This document shows, one piece after another, positions 42,249-51,132 of a DNA stretch of 64,000 nucleotides. The first letter of the stretch is position 1. The number at the start of each line of letters is the position of its first letter. Source of the DNA: Arthrobacter jiangjiafuii (GTDB taxonomy: Bacteria; Actinomycetota; Actinomycetes; Actinomycetales; Micrococcaceae); assembly GCF_018622995.1 (NCBI RefSeq), contig NZ_CP076022.1, positions 2,418,001 through 2,482,000 on the forward strand, read 5' to 3'. The notes below the pieces were generated by a model that saw only the letters and a list, made by a program, of their open reading frames with translations, had not been told where the DNA came from and did not search any database. The position numbers were made by a program, and so were the translations under genes.

Positions 42249-43505
42249 ATGCTCGTGCACCGCCGAATCCATGCCTGGACGCAGGCAAACCCGTTCAAGG
42301 TTGATCTCACCCTGATGCTCAGTGGTGTCCTTTTCCTTGCCTTCCCCGCCCTGATCCTGGGAGGCCCGCACCCTGCCCTGGACTTTGTCCTCTCGCTGGG
42401 AATTATTGTCCCGCTCGCCTGGCGCCGGGCACGGCCGGTGTTGTCGGGCAGCATCACCGCGTCTTTCTGCCTGGTCCAGGTGTTGTTCAGCGACATGCCT
42501 GTACCGGCCGACTTCGTGCCCCTCCTGACCGTCTACGCGTTGGCGGCCTACGCGCCGCGATGGGCCAGCCTCGGCGGTCTGATGCTGGCCGCCATCGGCT
42601 GCGTCCTGTTTATCCTGCGGTACTTCGGGTTTCCCTATATTTCCTCCACCAGCGAGGTGGTGGTGTATGCGTTCAGCGTCATGGCGTTTGAAGCCGTGGT
42701 CCTGGTGGCCTGGACCTTCGGCGATCTGGCGCGCACCCGCCGTCTGGCGATGGAGGCCTTGCGGGACCATGCCCGCCGGCTCGAGGTGGAACGCCAGCAG
42801 GAACGCGATCTCGCGGCCGCAGACGAGCGCACTCACATTGCCCGCGAAATGCACGACATCGTGGCCCACTCGCTCTCCGTCATCATTACCCAGGCCGACG
42901 GCGCCCGGTATGCGAGCGCACAGGATCCGGAGATTGCCGCCAAGACCCTGGCCACCATCGCGGAAACCGGCCGCGGCTCGCTGCGGGAAATGCGCCGGCT
43001 GCTCGGGGTGCTCCGCGGCGACGAGCTGGCCTCCACCCGTCCGCTGCCGTCGCTGGCCGACGTCGGTGCGCTGGTGGACGCGGTCAAGCGTGCCGGTTTG
43101 GAGGTGGTGGTGGCCGAGACCGGAACGATGCGGCGCCAGCTTCCCCCGGGCGCGGAGCTGACCGCCTACCGGGTAATCCAGGAGTCCCTGACCAATGTCC
43201 TCAAGCACGCCGGTCCGGGCGCGCAGGCGGGCGTGGACCTGCAGTGGGTGCCCCGCGGGCTTGAGATCAATGTGCACGACGACGGGCGGGGCGCAGGCGC
43301 GGACGTCCCGCAGTCCGCTCCCCCGCATCCTGGCCGGCCTCCCCGGCAGGCCCCGGCCCCAGCCTCCGGCCCGGGCGCTGGTCAGGGGCAGGGCATCAAC
43401 GGCATGGCCGAACGGGTTGCCCTCTACGATGGAACACTGCATGCAGCACCCGCGACCGGCGGAGGATTCCGCGTCACGGCATTCATTCCCTACACGGAGG
43501 CCTGA
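42249..43505 (+). CDS. Sensor histidine kinase (NarL/LiaS-type, HisKA_3)
   Basis: A 418-residue membrane sensor. Four to five transmembrane helices occupy about 20-160 with no large extracellular domain. The dimerisation domain has REMHDIVAHSLSVIITQADG with the phospho-acceptor His at 202, followed by a HATPase domain (RVIQESLTNVLKHA N-box, VHDDGRGAG, GQGINGMAERV). A Pro/Ala/Gly-rich insert of about 30 residues separates the D- and G-boxes. It phosphorylates the regulator encoded two bases downstream. TAAAGT lies 8 nt before the ATG with no Shine-Dalgarno. Confidence 0.92.
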   Translation: MLVHRRIHAWTQANPFKVDLTLMLSGVLFLAFPALILGGPHPALDFVLSLGIIVPLAWRRARPVLSGSITASFCLVQVLFSDMPVPADFVPLLTVYALAAYAPRWASLGGLMLAAIGCVLFILRYFGFPYISSTSEVVVYAFSVMAFEAVVLVAWTFGDLARTRRLAMEALRDHARRLEVERQQERDLAAADERTHIAREMHDIVAHSLSVIITQADGARYASAQDPEIAAKTLATIAETGRGSLREMRRLLGVLRGDELASTRPLPSLADVGALVDAVKRAGLEVVVAETGTMRRQLPPGAELTAYRVIQESLTNVLKHAGPGAQAGVDLQWVPRGLEINVHDDGRGAGADVPQSAPPHPGRPPRQAPAPASGPGAGQGQGINGMAERVALYDGTLHAAPATGGGFRVTAFIPYTEA

Positions 43506-43507
43506 GC

Positions 43508-44242
43508 ATGACCGGCACCCTGTCCCCCCACCCCGCTGACGAAACACCCGCCCCGATCCGGGTGGCCCTGGTCGATGACCAGCAGCTGGTCCGCGGCGGC
43601 TTCAAGATGCTGATCAATTCCCAGCCGGACCTCACGGTGGTGGCCGAGGCAGGCAACGGCCGCGAGGCGCTGCAGGCACTGGCAGCCGTCCGCGCCGACG
43701 TCGTCCTCATGGACGTCCGCATGCCCGGCATGGACGGCATTGAAGCGACCTCCCGGCTCCTGGAACGCGCCGCTGCCCAGCCCAAGGGTTCCACCGACGT
43801 CGACCTGAAAGTGGTGGTCCTGACCACCTTCGACCTGGACGAGTACGCCCTGTCGGCGATCCGGGCCGGTGCCAGCGGTTTCCTGCTCAAGGACGCGCCC
43901 CCCGAGGAGCTGCTGGAGGCCATCCGGACGGTGTACCGCGGTGATGCGGTGATCGCACCGTCGACCACCCGCCGCCTGCTGGACCATGTGGCTCCCCTGC
44001 TGCGCGAGCCCACCGCAGAGGTCAGCCGGCACGCCGCCGACGTCGAGCGCCTCACCCCCCGCGAGCGCGAGGTGTTCGGGCTGATTGCGCAGGGCCTGTC
44101 GAATCCTGAAATCGCCGCGCATTTGTTCCTCTCCGACGCCACAGTCAAGACGCATGTGGGCCATATCCTGGCCAAGCTCGGCGCCAGGGACCGGGTGCAG
44201 GCTGTCGTCATCGCCTACGAGACCGGTATCGTCGCTCCATAA
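43508..44242 (+). CDS. LuxR/NarL-family response regulator
   Basis: A 244-residue DNA-binding regulator. The receiver domain (about 18-140) has the acidic pair VDD, the phosphorylated Asp69 in VLMDVRMPGMDG, TTFD and the conserved Lys in FLLKDAPPEELLEAI. The C-terminal HTH (about 180-240) has LTPREREVFGLIAQGLSNPEIA and SDATVKTHVGHILAKLGARDRVQAV. It starts 2 bp after the kinase gene. Target genes are unknown; the ABC transporter 0.4 kb downstream is a plausible candidate. Confidence 0.93.
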   Translation: MTGTLSPHPADETPAPIRVALVDDQQLVRGGFKMLINSQPDLTVVAEAGNGREALQALAAVRADVVLMDVRMPGMDGIEATSRLLERAAAQPKGSTDVDLKVVVLTTFDLDEYALSAIRAGASGFLLKDAPPEELLEAIRTVYRGDAVIAPSTTRRLLDHVAPLLREPTAEVSRHAADVERLTPREREVFGLIAQGLSNPEIAAHLFLSDATVKTHVGHILAKLGARDRVQAVVIAYETGIVAP

Positions 44243-44272
44243 TCACCGAAGTGCCCAGCCCGGGAGGTGCGC

Positions 44273-44587
44273 ATGTCCAGCGAAGCGGACGTCCGTTCCT
44301 TTTGCCTGGCGCTGCCCGGGGTGACCGAACGGCTGAGCTGGCAACAGCCGGCCTGGTTCGCCCGCGCCCTGATGGCGCGCATGTGGGAGGACGGCATCCT
44401 CACCGTGAAGACCACGGAACGGGAGGCCCTCGCAGGCACCGACCCTGACACGTATTACTGGACCCCGCACCACGACCGCTCCCCGCAGCTGGTCCTGGTG
44501 CGGCTGGACCGGGTGGACTCCGCCGAGCTCGAGGAGCTGCTTTTGGAGTCCTACCGGCTGGCCGGGCCGCTCCCGCCTGCGGGTTAG
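44273..44587 (+). CDS. MmcQ/YjbR-like protein
   Basis: A 104-residue small protein of the MmcQ/YjbR fold (CyaY-like DNA-binding superfamily). Typical elements are LALPGVTERLSWQQPAWF, the ILTVKTTERE strand and a C-terminal helix EELLLESYRLA. The function of the family is not established. GGGAGGTG upstream fixes the ATG at 44273. It is probably transcribed with the two-component system, from which it is 30 bp away. Confidence 0.8.
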   Translation: MSSEADVRSFCLALPGVTERLSWQQPAWFARALMARMWEDGILTVKTTEREALAGTDPDTYYWTPHHDRSPQLVLVRLDRVDSAELEELLLESYRLAGPLPPAG

Positions 44588-44685
44588 GCGCACGGAAGGC
44601 TCAGCCCACGGTATGAGAGCGGCCGCCGGGTTTCCCCACCCCTGATCCGATGTGCGGTTCCGGGCCGGCCAATAGCGTAGGGGGT

Positions 44686-45450
44686 ATGACAACCCTTATT
44701 GAGCGCTCCCCCGTGCCCGGCGGCACCACTGCTGCCGCGGCCGCCCGGTCCCTGAACAAGACATACGGTTCCGGAGACACCGCCGTCCACGCCCTGTCCA
44801 ACGTCGACGTCACCTTCGAGACCGGCACCTTCACCGCCATCATGGGCCCCTCCGGGTCCGGCAAGTCCACCCTCATGCATTGCCTGGCAGGCCTGGACAC
44901 CGCTGACTCGGGCCGCATCTGGATCGGCGACACCGAGATCACCGCGCTGAAGGACGCCGAGCTCACCCGCCTGCGCCGGGACAGCGTGGGCTTCGTCTTC
45001 CAGTCCTTCAACCTGGTGCCCACCCTCACCGCTGAACAGAACATCACGCTGCCCGTTGCCCTGGCCAACGGCAAGGTGGACGCCGAGTGGCTGTCCACCA
45101 TCACGCAGATCTTGGGCCTCACCGGCCGCCTCAAGCACCGCCCCCACGAGCTCTCCGGCGGCCAGCAGCAGCGCGTCGCCGTCGCCCGCGCCCTGCTCAC
45201 CCGCCCGCACGTGGTCTTCGGCGACGAACCCACCGGCAACCTCGATTCGAAGTCCGGCGCCGAAGTGCTCTCCCTGCTGCGCCGCTCCACCCGCGAAATG
45301 GGCCAGAGCATCATCATGGTCACCCACGACCCGGTGGCCGCTTCCTACGCAGACCGCGTTGTCCTGATGAACGACGGCGCCCTGGTGGGCGAACTGGCCA
45401 ACCCGACGCCGGACACCGTGCTCGCCGCCCTGACCAAACTGGGAGCCTGA
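44686..45450 (+). CDS. MacB/LolD-type ABC transporter, ATP-binding protein
   Basis: A 254-residue ABC ATPase. Walker A is GPSGSGKST, the signature is LSGGQQQRVAVARAL, Walker B is VVFGDEPTGNLD and the switch is MVTHD. These features and its FtsX-type partner mark the MacB/LolD group, which drives mechanotransmission or export of peptides and lipids. TAGCGT ends 7 nt before the ATG with no clear Shine-Dalgarno, so the mRNA is probably leaderless. The permease gene begins 2 bp downstream. Confidence 0.92.
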   Translation: MTTLIERSPVPGGTTAAAAARSLNKTYGSGDTAVHALSNVDVTFETGTFTAIMGPSGSGKSTLMHCLAGLDTADSGRIWIGDTEITALKDAELTRLRRDSVGFVFQSFNLVPTLTAEQNITLPVALANGKVDAEWLSTITQILGLTGRLKHRPHELSGGQQQRVAVARALLTRPHVVFGDEPTGNLDSKSGAEVLSLLRRSTREMGQSIIMVTHDPVAASYADRVVLMNDGALVGELANPTPDTVLAALTKLGA

Positions 45451-45452
45451 GC

Positions 45453-47963
45453 ATGCTGCAGGTAGCCCTGGCGCAGGTGCGCCTGAATGCCCGCCGCTTC
45501 ATCGCCGTCTCCCTGGCCGTGATGATCGCCGTCGGATTCCTCACCGCCACCCTGGTCATCAATTCCTCCTCGAAGGCTTCCCTGGCCGAAAGCGTGGGTG
45601 AAGGGTTCCGCAACGCCGACCTGATCCTCACCAGCGAGGCCCCATACTTCACCGACGACGGCGTGGTCCTGCGCGACGACGCCGCCGCCGCTGCGCGGAA
45701 CACGGCAGGAGTCGACGCCGTGTACCCGGTGGAGCAGGCCTTTGTCGCCTTCAACGACGGCAAGAAGAAGGTGTACGCCATGCTGACGAACACCCCTGAC
45801 GAGGCGGCACTGCTGCCGGTGGACGTGGCGCTGGGAACGCTGCCCTCCAACGACACCCAGGTGGCGGTGGACCAGACCACCGCCGACCGGCACGGTCTGT
45901 CTATCGGCGCCATCCTCCCGGTGCAGCCGGGCGACGAAGCGTCCGATTCCCGGACCGTTGACCTGGTGGTCAGCGCCGTCGTCTCGGCCTCGAATGATCC
46001 CACCCAGATGGGAACGCCCCAGCTCTACTCCTCGGCCGCAACCGCAGCACTGTTCGCGGACCCGGACCGGGGTTTCGCGAGCATCCAGCTGGCGCTTGCC
46101 GACGGCTCATCTGCCTCCGGCGTCCGCGCAGAGCTGGAGCAGGACCTCACTGCTGCCGGCCTGGACGGCATCGCCGTCCGCACCTCGGCAGAGCAAACGG
46201 ATGAAGTTGTTGCAGGTTTCACCGGCGGCGAAGACGCCCTGACCCTGGTCCTTTTGGCCTTCGCCGCCGTGGCCCTCCTGGTCTGCGCCCTCGTGGTCTC
46301 CAATACCTTCTCGGTGCTGGTGGCCCAGCGGACCCGGGAGCTGGCACTGCTGCGCTGCATTGGAGCCAGCCGCTCGCAGATCCGGCGCTCCGTCATTACC
46401 GAAGCCCTCCTCGTGGGGATTGTCGCCTCGATCGCCGGGGTGGCTGCAGCCATCGGCCTGGTGGCGGCCATCGTGGCCTATCTCAAGGGCATTCCGGAAA
46501 GCGGTTTTGCCACGCTGGCTGTCGCCCCGTCCGCCATCATCACCGGCCTGGTGATCGGTGTCCTGCTGACACTGCTGTCGGCGCTGGTTCCGGCGCGCTC
46601 TGCCACCGCCGTCGCTCCGCTGGCTGCCCTCCGCCCTGCCGACGACGTCCGTGCCGGCACCCGGCGCGGCCGGGTCCGGCTGGGTATCGGGCTGCTGTTG
46701 CTGGCGGGCGGCGGGGCGCTGCTCGGTTACGGCGCCGTCATCTCCGACCTGCTCTTTGCCGTACCCGGGGGCATGCTCAGCTTTGTCGGCATCCTGATGT
46801 GCGCCACATTGTTTGTCCCGTCCCTGGTCCGCACGGTCGGCGTCCTGGCTGCACCGCTGGGCGTACCGGGCAAGCTCGCCGCCGTCAACGCGGTGCGCAA
46901 CCCGCAGCGCACTTCTGCAACATCTTCGGCCCTGCTGATCGGCGTGACCCTCGTGGCCATGATGATGACAGGGGCTGCCACCGCCCGGACCTCGCTGGAC
47001 AGCGTCCTGGCCGCGGAGTTCCCCGTGGAGGTGAGTGTGCGCGGCGGTGTGCTGGGCGATACGCCGCTGACTGCCGCTGACGCACAGACGGCGCGGGGCG
47101 TGGACGGCGTAGCCGAAGCCTTCCTGCTGCCCGTGGTGGGAACCACGCAGATGTACGGCACAGCGGAGGCCGTATACGCCCTGGACCCCGCGGACGCCGC
47201 AGCCGTCCTGCAGGACCAGAGCCTGAAGCTGTCGCCGGGCACGATCCTCATGCCGCAGAACACCACCGCCTCCACGGTCACCGTCCAGGGCGCGGCTTCC
47301 ACCGTTGAGCTGGACGTGGTGGCCAGCGGCAGCGGCCAGATGCGGCCGCTGATCAGTACCGAAACTGCCGCAGCCCTGGGCGGGGTCCCGGCAGCCGGCG
47401 ATGCCTATCTCCAGCCCCAGATATGGATCTCCGTGCAGGAAGGACTGAGCAACGGCGAACTGCAGGATCTGCAGTCCGAACTCGCCGAAGCGCTGGGCGT
47501 GGAGGAATACATGGTCTCCGGCACCGTGATCGAACGGATGGCCTTTGAACAGGTCATCGATGTCCTGCTCATGGTGGTGACCGGGCTGCTCGCGGTGGCG
47601 GTGATGATCGCCCTGGTGGGTGTGGCCAATACGCTCTCCCTGTCGGTGCTGGAACGCACCCGGGAATCGTCCCTGCTGCGGGCTCTCGGGCTGACACGCG
47701 GGCAGCTGCGCGGCATGCTGGCCCTGGAGGCGCTGCTGATCGCCGGTGTTGCGGCCCTGCTGGGCTGTGTCCTCGGCGCCGGCTACGGCTGGCTCGGCGC
47801 GAAGTCCGCCCTCGGTTCCTTTGCCGACGTAGCCGTGGCTGTTCCCTGGCTGCAGCTGGCCGCGGTCCTCGCTGTCGCCGTCCTGGCCGGACTGGCAGCT
47901 TCGGTGCTGCCGGCCCGCCGTGCCGCGCGGCTATCACCGGTGGCCGGGCTGGCGGCGGACTAA
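45453..47963 (+). CDS. FtsX-type ABC transporter permease
   Basis: An 836-residue membrane protein with the two-FtsX-domain layout of Gram-positive MacB-like permeases. An N-terminal TM (about 15-37) is followed by a large extracellular region (about 40-250). Three TMs with TRELALLRCIGASRSQIRRS (about 255-395), a further TM pair (about 430-480), a second extracellular region, and three C-terminal TMs with RESSLLRALGLTRGQLRGM complete it. The ATG at 45453 is preceded by GGGAG in the ATPase gene's end. Substrate unknown; peptide antibiotic detoxification or lipoprotein handling are typical family roles. Confidence 0.9.
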   Translation: MLQVALAQVRLNARRFIAVSLAVMIAVGFLTATLVINSSSKASLAESVGEGFRNADLILTSEAPYFTDDGVVLRDDAAAAARNTAGVDAVYPVEQAFVAFNDGKKKVYAMLTNTPDEAALLPVDVALGTLPSNDTQVAVDQTTADRHGLSIGAILPVQPGDEASDSRTVDLVVSAVVSASNDPTQMGTPQLYSSAATAALFADPDRGFASIQLALADGSSASGVRAELEQDLTAAGLDGIAVRTSAEQTDEVVAGFTGGEDALTLVLLAFAAVALLVCALVVSNTFSVLVAQRTRELALLRCIGASRSQIRRSVITEALLVGIVASIAGVAAAIGLVAAIVAYLKGIPESGFATLAVAPSAIITGLVIGVLLTLLSALVPARSATAVAPLAALRPADDVRAGTRRGRVRLGIGLLLLAGGGALLGYGAVISDLLFAVPGGMLSFVGILMCATLFVPSLVRTVGVLAAPLGVPGKLAAVNAVRNPQRTSATSSALLIGVTLVAMMMTGAATARTSLDSVLAAEFPVEVSVRGGVLGDTPLTAADAQTARGVDGVAEAFLLPVVGTTQMYGTAEAVYALDPADAAAVLQDQSLKLSPGTILMPQNTTASTVTVQGAASTVELDVVASGSGQMRPLISTETAAALGGVPAAGDAYLQPQIWISVQEGLSNGELQDLQSELAEALGVEEYMVSGTVIERMAFEQVIDVLLMVVTGLLAVAVMIALVGVANTLSLSVLERTRESSLLRALGLTRGQLRGMLALEALLIAGVAALLGCVLGAGYGWLGAKSALGSFADVAVAVPWLQLAAVLAVAVLAGLAASVLPARRAARLSPVAGLAAD

Positions 47964-48073
47964 CCGGCAGCCGCGGGTTCCCGGGCCGATCAGCGGCTGA
48001 GGGAACTCGCGGCCTCCGCGCGGATCTGACAGGATACTCAGCAGACTGACAGTACCGATTAAAGGAGCAAACC

Positions 48074-48595
48074 ATGTCCGACGCCGGAACCGCCTGGAAA
48101 CCCGAGCACGCGTCACTGTCCGCGTATCTGGACGACCATTTGCTGGCTGCCGAATCCGGAGTGCGTCTCTTCGGTGCGGCCCGGCGCACGTGGGAAGGCT
48201 CCGAGTATGAGCAGACCTTCGCTGATCTGGAGAAGGAAATCTCGGACGAACGCGACGAGCTGCAGCAGCTGATCCTGGTGCTGGGCTACCGGCGGAGCAA
48301 GTTCAAGAAGGCAGTGTCCATGGTGGGTGCCGCTGCGGGGCGGCTGGGTCCGATCAATCCGATGAGCACCGGAGGCGGCACCTCAGGGCAGTTTGAGCTG
48401 GAATCCCTGCAGGCGATCGTCCGGGCCAAGGAGTGCCTGTGGCGGACCCTGCTGGCGCTTGCCGCCCACGACCACCGGTTCAACGTTCCCCGGTTGAAGG
48501 ACATGCTGGAAATGGCCGGGCGGCAGCAGGACACCGTGGCCCGGGTGATGACCGAGACCGCGCCGGCACGCTTCCTGACCGGCATCTCGGTCTAA
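48074..48595 (+). CDS. Conserved-looking helical protein of unknown function
   Basis: A 173-residue soluble protein of unrecognised family. The sequence is almost wholly alpha-helical with a four-helix pattern (about 12-40, 44-75, 110-135, 138-165) reminiscent of ferritin-like bundles. Acidic residues and His occur at helix-compatible spacings, but no ExxH pair is seen. AAAGGAG stands 8 nt before the ATG. It is a single-gene unit between the ABC transporter and a strong terminator. Confidence 0.75.
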   Translation: MSDAGTAWKPEHASLSAYLDDHLLAAESGVRLFGAARRTWEGSEYEQTFADLEKEISDERDELQQLILVLGYRRSKFKKAVSMVGAAAGRLGPINPMSTGGGTSGQFELESLQAIVRAKECLWRTLLALAAHDHRFNVPRLKDMLEMAGRQQDTVARVMTETAPARFLTGISV

Positions 48596-48629
48596 GGAAC
48601 CCCCGGCCGCAGCACGCTCCGGTACGCAA

Positions 48630-48663
48630 AAAGCGCCCCTCTGAAACTTCAGAGGGGCGCTTT
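48630..48663. terminator. Bidirectional terminator between the helical protein and metG
   Basis: A perfect 16-bp stem, AAAGCGCCCCTCTGAA with its complement, closing a 2-nt apex. A-rich on one side and T-rich on the other, it serves the two converging genes. Confidence 0.9.
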
Positions 48664-48684
48664 CGTCGTTCCAGCGGGCAGTAG

Positions 48685-50244
48685 CTATTCCGCGGGCTCT
48701 TCGTACTTCGGGAAGATCGGAGCGGGAGCCGGCAGCGGCGTGCCCGGCACCAGCGGCGTCGCGATCGCACTGAACTGCCGCGCGGCGTCGTCGTCCTGGC
48801 CGAGCACCGTCAACAGCTTGCCCGCGCTGTCCGGCATGACCGGCTGGATGAGGATGGCCACGATCCGCAGCACCTCCAGCGTCACGTACAGGACCGTGTT
48901 CATGCGCTCGACGTCGGTCTTCCGCAGCACCCAGGGTGCCTGCTCGGCGAAGTAGGCGTTCGTATCCCCGAGGACCTTCCACGTTGCTTCGAGCGCACCG
49001 TGGAAGTCCTGGACGTCGTAGGCCTTGCGGGAAATCTCCAGCAGCTCGCCGGCAGCGGCCAGGATCGCCTTGTCCTCAGCGGTGAACTCCCCCGGCTGCG
49101 GCACCGCGGCGCCGCAGTTCTTCGCCACCATGGACAGCGAGCGCTGGGCCAGGTTCCCCAGGTTGTTGGCCAGGTCGGAGTTCATCCGGCCCACTACTGC
49201 TTCGTGGCTGTAGGAACCGTCCCCGCCGAAAGGCACCTCGCGCAGCAGGAAGAACCGCACCGAGTCCAGCCCGTACTGCTCGGCCCATTCCTTGGGCGCC
49301 ACCACGTTGCCCAGCGACTTGGACATCTTGACGCCCTTGTTGTGCAGGAAGCCGTGGATCATGACGCGCTTGGGCAGCTCAAGGTCAGCGGACATCAGGA
49401 ACGCGGGCCAGAAGATGGCGTGGAAGCGCGAGATGTCCTTGCCGATGACATGCACGTCCGCCGGCCAGTACTTCTTGAAAGCCTCCGACTCGGTGTCGGG
49501 GAAGCCGACGCCGGTGAGGTAGTTGGTCAGCGCGTCCACCCACACGTACATAACGTGCTCGGAGTTGCCCGGAACCGGAACACCCCAGTCGAAGGTGGTG
49601 CGGGAGATGGAGAGGTCTTCCAGGCCGCCCTTGACGAAGCTGATGACCTCGTTGAATTTGGACTGCGGCGCGGCGAAGGCGGGCTGGGCCTCGTACAGGG
49701 CCAGCAGCTTGTCCTGGTAGGCGGAGAGGCGGAAGAAGTAGCTTTCCTCTTCGGTCCAGGTCAGTTCCGTCTCCGTCTCCTTGGAGTACCGGATGCCGTC
49801 TTCACGCAGCTCGGTTTCTTCTTCGGAGTAGTAGGCCTCGTCACGGACGGAGTACCAGCCGGCGTACTTGGAGAGGTAGATGTCACCCTTCTCCTCCATC
49901 CGCTTCCAGATGGCCTGCGCGGCGGCGTAGTGGTCCTTGTCCGTGGTGCGGATGAACCGGTCGTGGGAGATGTTCAGGTCCCGGCTCATCTGTTGGAAGG
50001 CAGCAGAGTTCCGGTCCGCGAGTTCCTTGGCAGTGATGCCTTCCTTGTCCGCGGACTGCTGCATCTTCAGGCCGTGCTCGTCGGTACCCGTCATGAAGAA
50101 GACGTCGTACCCGTCCAGGCGCTTGAAGCGTGCCATGGCATCAGTGGCGATGGCCTCGTACGCGTGGCCGATATGGGGCACGCCGTTGGGATAGGAGATG
50201 GCCGTGGTGATGTAGAACGGAGTCTTGGAATCGGAAGAAGTCAC
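48685..50244 (-). CDS. metG: Methionyl-tRNA synthetase
   Basis: A 519-residue class I synthetase, the short form without a C-terminal tRNA-binding domain. It has the HIGH motif at 24-27 (VPHIGHAYE), [37 protein letters not shown] and the KMSKS motif in [10 protein letters not shown]. The zinc-knuckle cysteines of the longer E. coli type are absent. It charges initiator and elongator tRNA-Met. Confidence 0.95.
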   Translation of the reverse strand: MTSSDSKTPFYITTAISYPNGVPHIGHAYEAIATDAMARFKRLDGYDVFFMTGTDEHGLKMQQSADKEGITAKELADRNSAAFQQMSRDLNISHDRFIRTTDKDHYAAAQAIWKRMEEKGDIYLSKYAGWYSVRDEAYYSEEETELREDGIRYSKETETELTWTEEESYFFRLSAYQDKLLALYEAQPAFAAPQSKFNEVISFVKGGLEDLSISRTTFDWGVPVPGNSEHVMYVWVDALTNYLTGVGFPDTESEAFKKYWPADVHVIGKDISRFHAIFWPAFLMSADLELPKRVMIHGFLHNKGVKMSKSLGNVVAPKEWAEQYGLDSVRFFLLREVPFGGDGSYSHEAVVGRMNSDLANNLGNLAQRSLSMVAKNCGAAVPQPGEFTAEDKAILAAAGELLEISRKAYDVQDFHGALEATWKVLGDTNAYFAEQAPWVLRKTDVERMNTVLYVTLEVLRIVAILIQPVMPDSAGKLLTVLGQDDDAARQFSAIATPLVPGTPLPAPAPIFPKYEEPAE

Positions 50245-50360
50245 ATAAGAAAATTACCCTGTTTTGGCAGGGCTTGTCGCTTCGGACGGTTCCGGCAGCG
50301 CCGAGGGCAACAGGGCGCACCCTGATTGACTGCGCTTCCGCTGCGGCGCGGTGTTGCCAA

Positions 50361-50486
50361 ATGATGGCCTTCCGATTCTCCACCTACAAGGGTCCGCTGC
50401 AGGAAGCGGACGTGCCGGAGCCGGTGGTGGGCGGGAACGATGTCCTCGTGGACGTGCAGGCCGCCGGAGTAATTGCGGCCCACTGA
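50361..50486 (+). pseudogene. Remnant of a zinc-type alcohol dehydrogenase/quinone reductase N-terminus
   Basis: A 41-codon frame whose product reads like the first 40 residues of an MDR-family oxidoreductase (YKGPLQEADVPEPVVGGNDV, then VDVQAAGV). The frame stops at a TGA exactly where the palindromic repeat array begins. The catalytic and cofactor domains are missing. The gene was evidently truncated; no ribosome-binding site is seen. Confidence 0.55.
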
Positions 50487-50488
50487 AG

Positions 50489-50922
50489 GTCGCCACAGGT
50501 GTACTCTCGCGGTCCGGGGACGGACCGATCCCCGCGTTATGTGCACCCTCGGCGCCGAGAGTGCAGCTACGGCGGGTATCCGGGCGCCGGCAGCATCGAG
50601 AGCGCAGGTATGGCGGGTGCGGGCCGCTGATAGTCGCCATACGTGTACTCTCGCGGTCCGGGGACGGGTCCTTTCCCGCGTTAGGTGCACTCTCGGCGCC
50701 GAGTGTGCACCTATGGCGGTTAGCCCCGCGCCACGGATGGCCGAGAGTGCAGCTACGGCGGGTATCCGGGCGCCGGCAGCATCGAGAGCGCAGGTATGGC
50801 GGGTGCGGGCCGCTGATAGTCGCCATACGTGTACTCTCGCGGTCCGGGGGCGGGTCCTTTCCCGCGTTATGTGCACTTTCGGCGCCGAGTGTGCACCTAT
50901 GGCGGTTATCCCCGCGCCACGG
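50489..50922. repeat. Palindromic repeat array, two 186-bp tandem copies plus a partial third
   Basis: Copy A is 50555-50740 and copy B 50741-50922, differing at only about four positions; 50489-50554 is a more diverged half copy. Each copy contains several versions of a 19-21-bp motif of the form CGAGAGTGCACCTATGGCGG in both orientations (forward at 50556, 50597 and 50699; reverse at 50635 and about 50676). The adjoining reverse and forward motifs make a near-perfect 32-bp palindrome centred at about 50697-50698, repeated at about 50883. There are no coding signals, terminal repeats or spacers. The type is unknown to me; REP/BIME-like or an NTS-independent mobile palindrome are possibilities. 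Confidence 0.8.
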
Positions 50923-51072
50923 TCAGCACCGCCGTCAGGCCCAGGACCAGCCCGTTCACCAGCGCATTCGCAGCCTCATCATCCAATAGCTGAAAACGCC
51001 CGCCAGCAGCAGGGCGGCCGTGATCCAGGACTGTTCCAGCGGCGTTGTTGCCGGCTCCGCCTGAGGCTGCAC
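50906..51072 (-). pseudogene. Possible remnant of a small membrane protein
   Basis: On the minus strand a frame from GTG at 51072 to TGA at 50956 gives 38 residues with one hydrophobic segment (WITAALLLAGVFSYWMMRL). A second frame, ending in TAA at 50906 inside the repeat array, continues with DDEAANALVNGLVLGLTAVL, another hydrophobic segment. Joined by a frameshift near 50978 they would form a two-helix protein. There is no ribosome-binding site and the serA terminator precedes it, so it is likely debris. Confidence 0.3.
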
Positions 51073-51075
51073 GCC

Positions 51076-51114
51076 AAAAAGGAAGGGACCGGCCCGCCGA
51101 AGCGGACCGGTCCC
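51076..51114 (-). terminator. Terminator of serA
   Basis: A 13-bp stem (GGGACCGGTCCGC, one G-T pair) with a TTCG tetraloop, followed on the minus strand by TTCCTTTTT, about 20 bp after the serA stop. Confidence 0.9.
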
Positions 51115-51132
51115 CTGATGCGGAAGCAGCGG

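Noticed and set aside
45087-45452. An N-terminal extension of the ABC permease frame.
   Set aside because: It lies out of frame inside the ATPase gene; the true start is ATG 45453 with its own ribosome-binding site.
50241-50876. A long minus-strand frame through the repeat array, with repeated Arg/Thr/Ala segments.
   Set aside because: Its repetitiveness comes from the 186-bp DNA repeat. It reads in a frame without ribosome-binding site and extends antisense over the alcohol dehydrogenase remnant.
50489-50922. A CRISPR array.
   Set aside because: The repeat unit is long (186 bp), units abut with no unique spacers, and there are no cas genes nearby.
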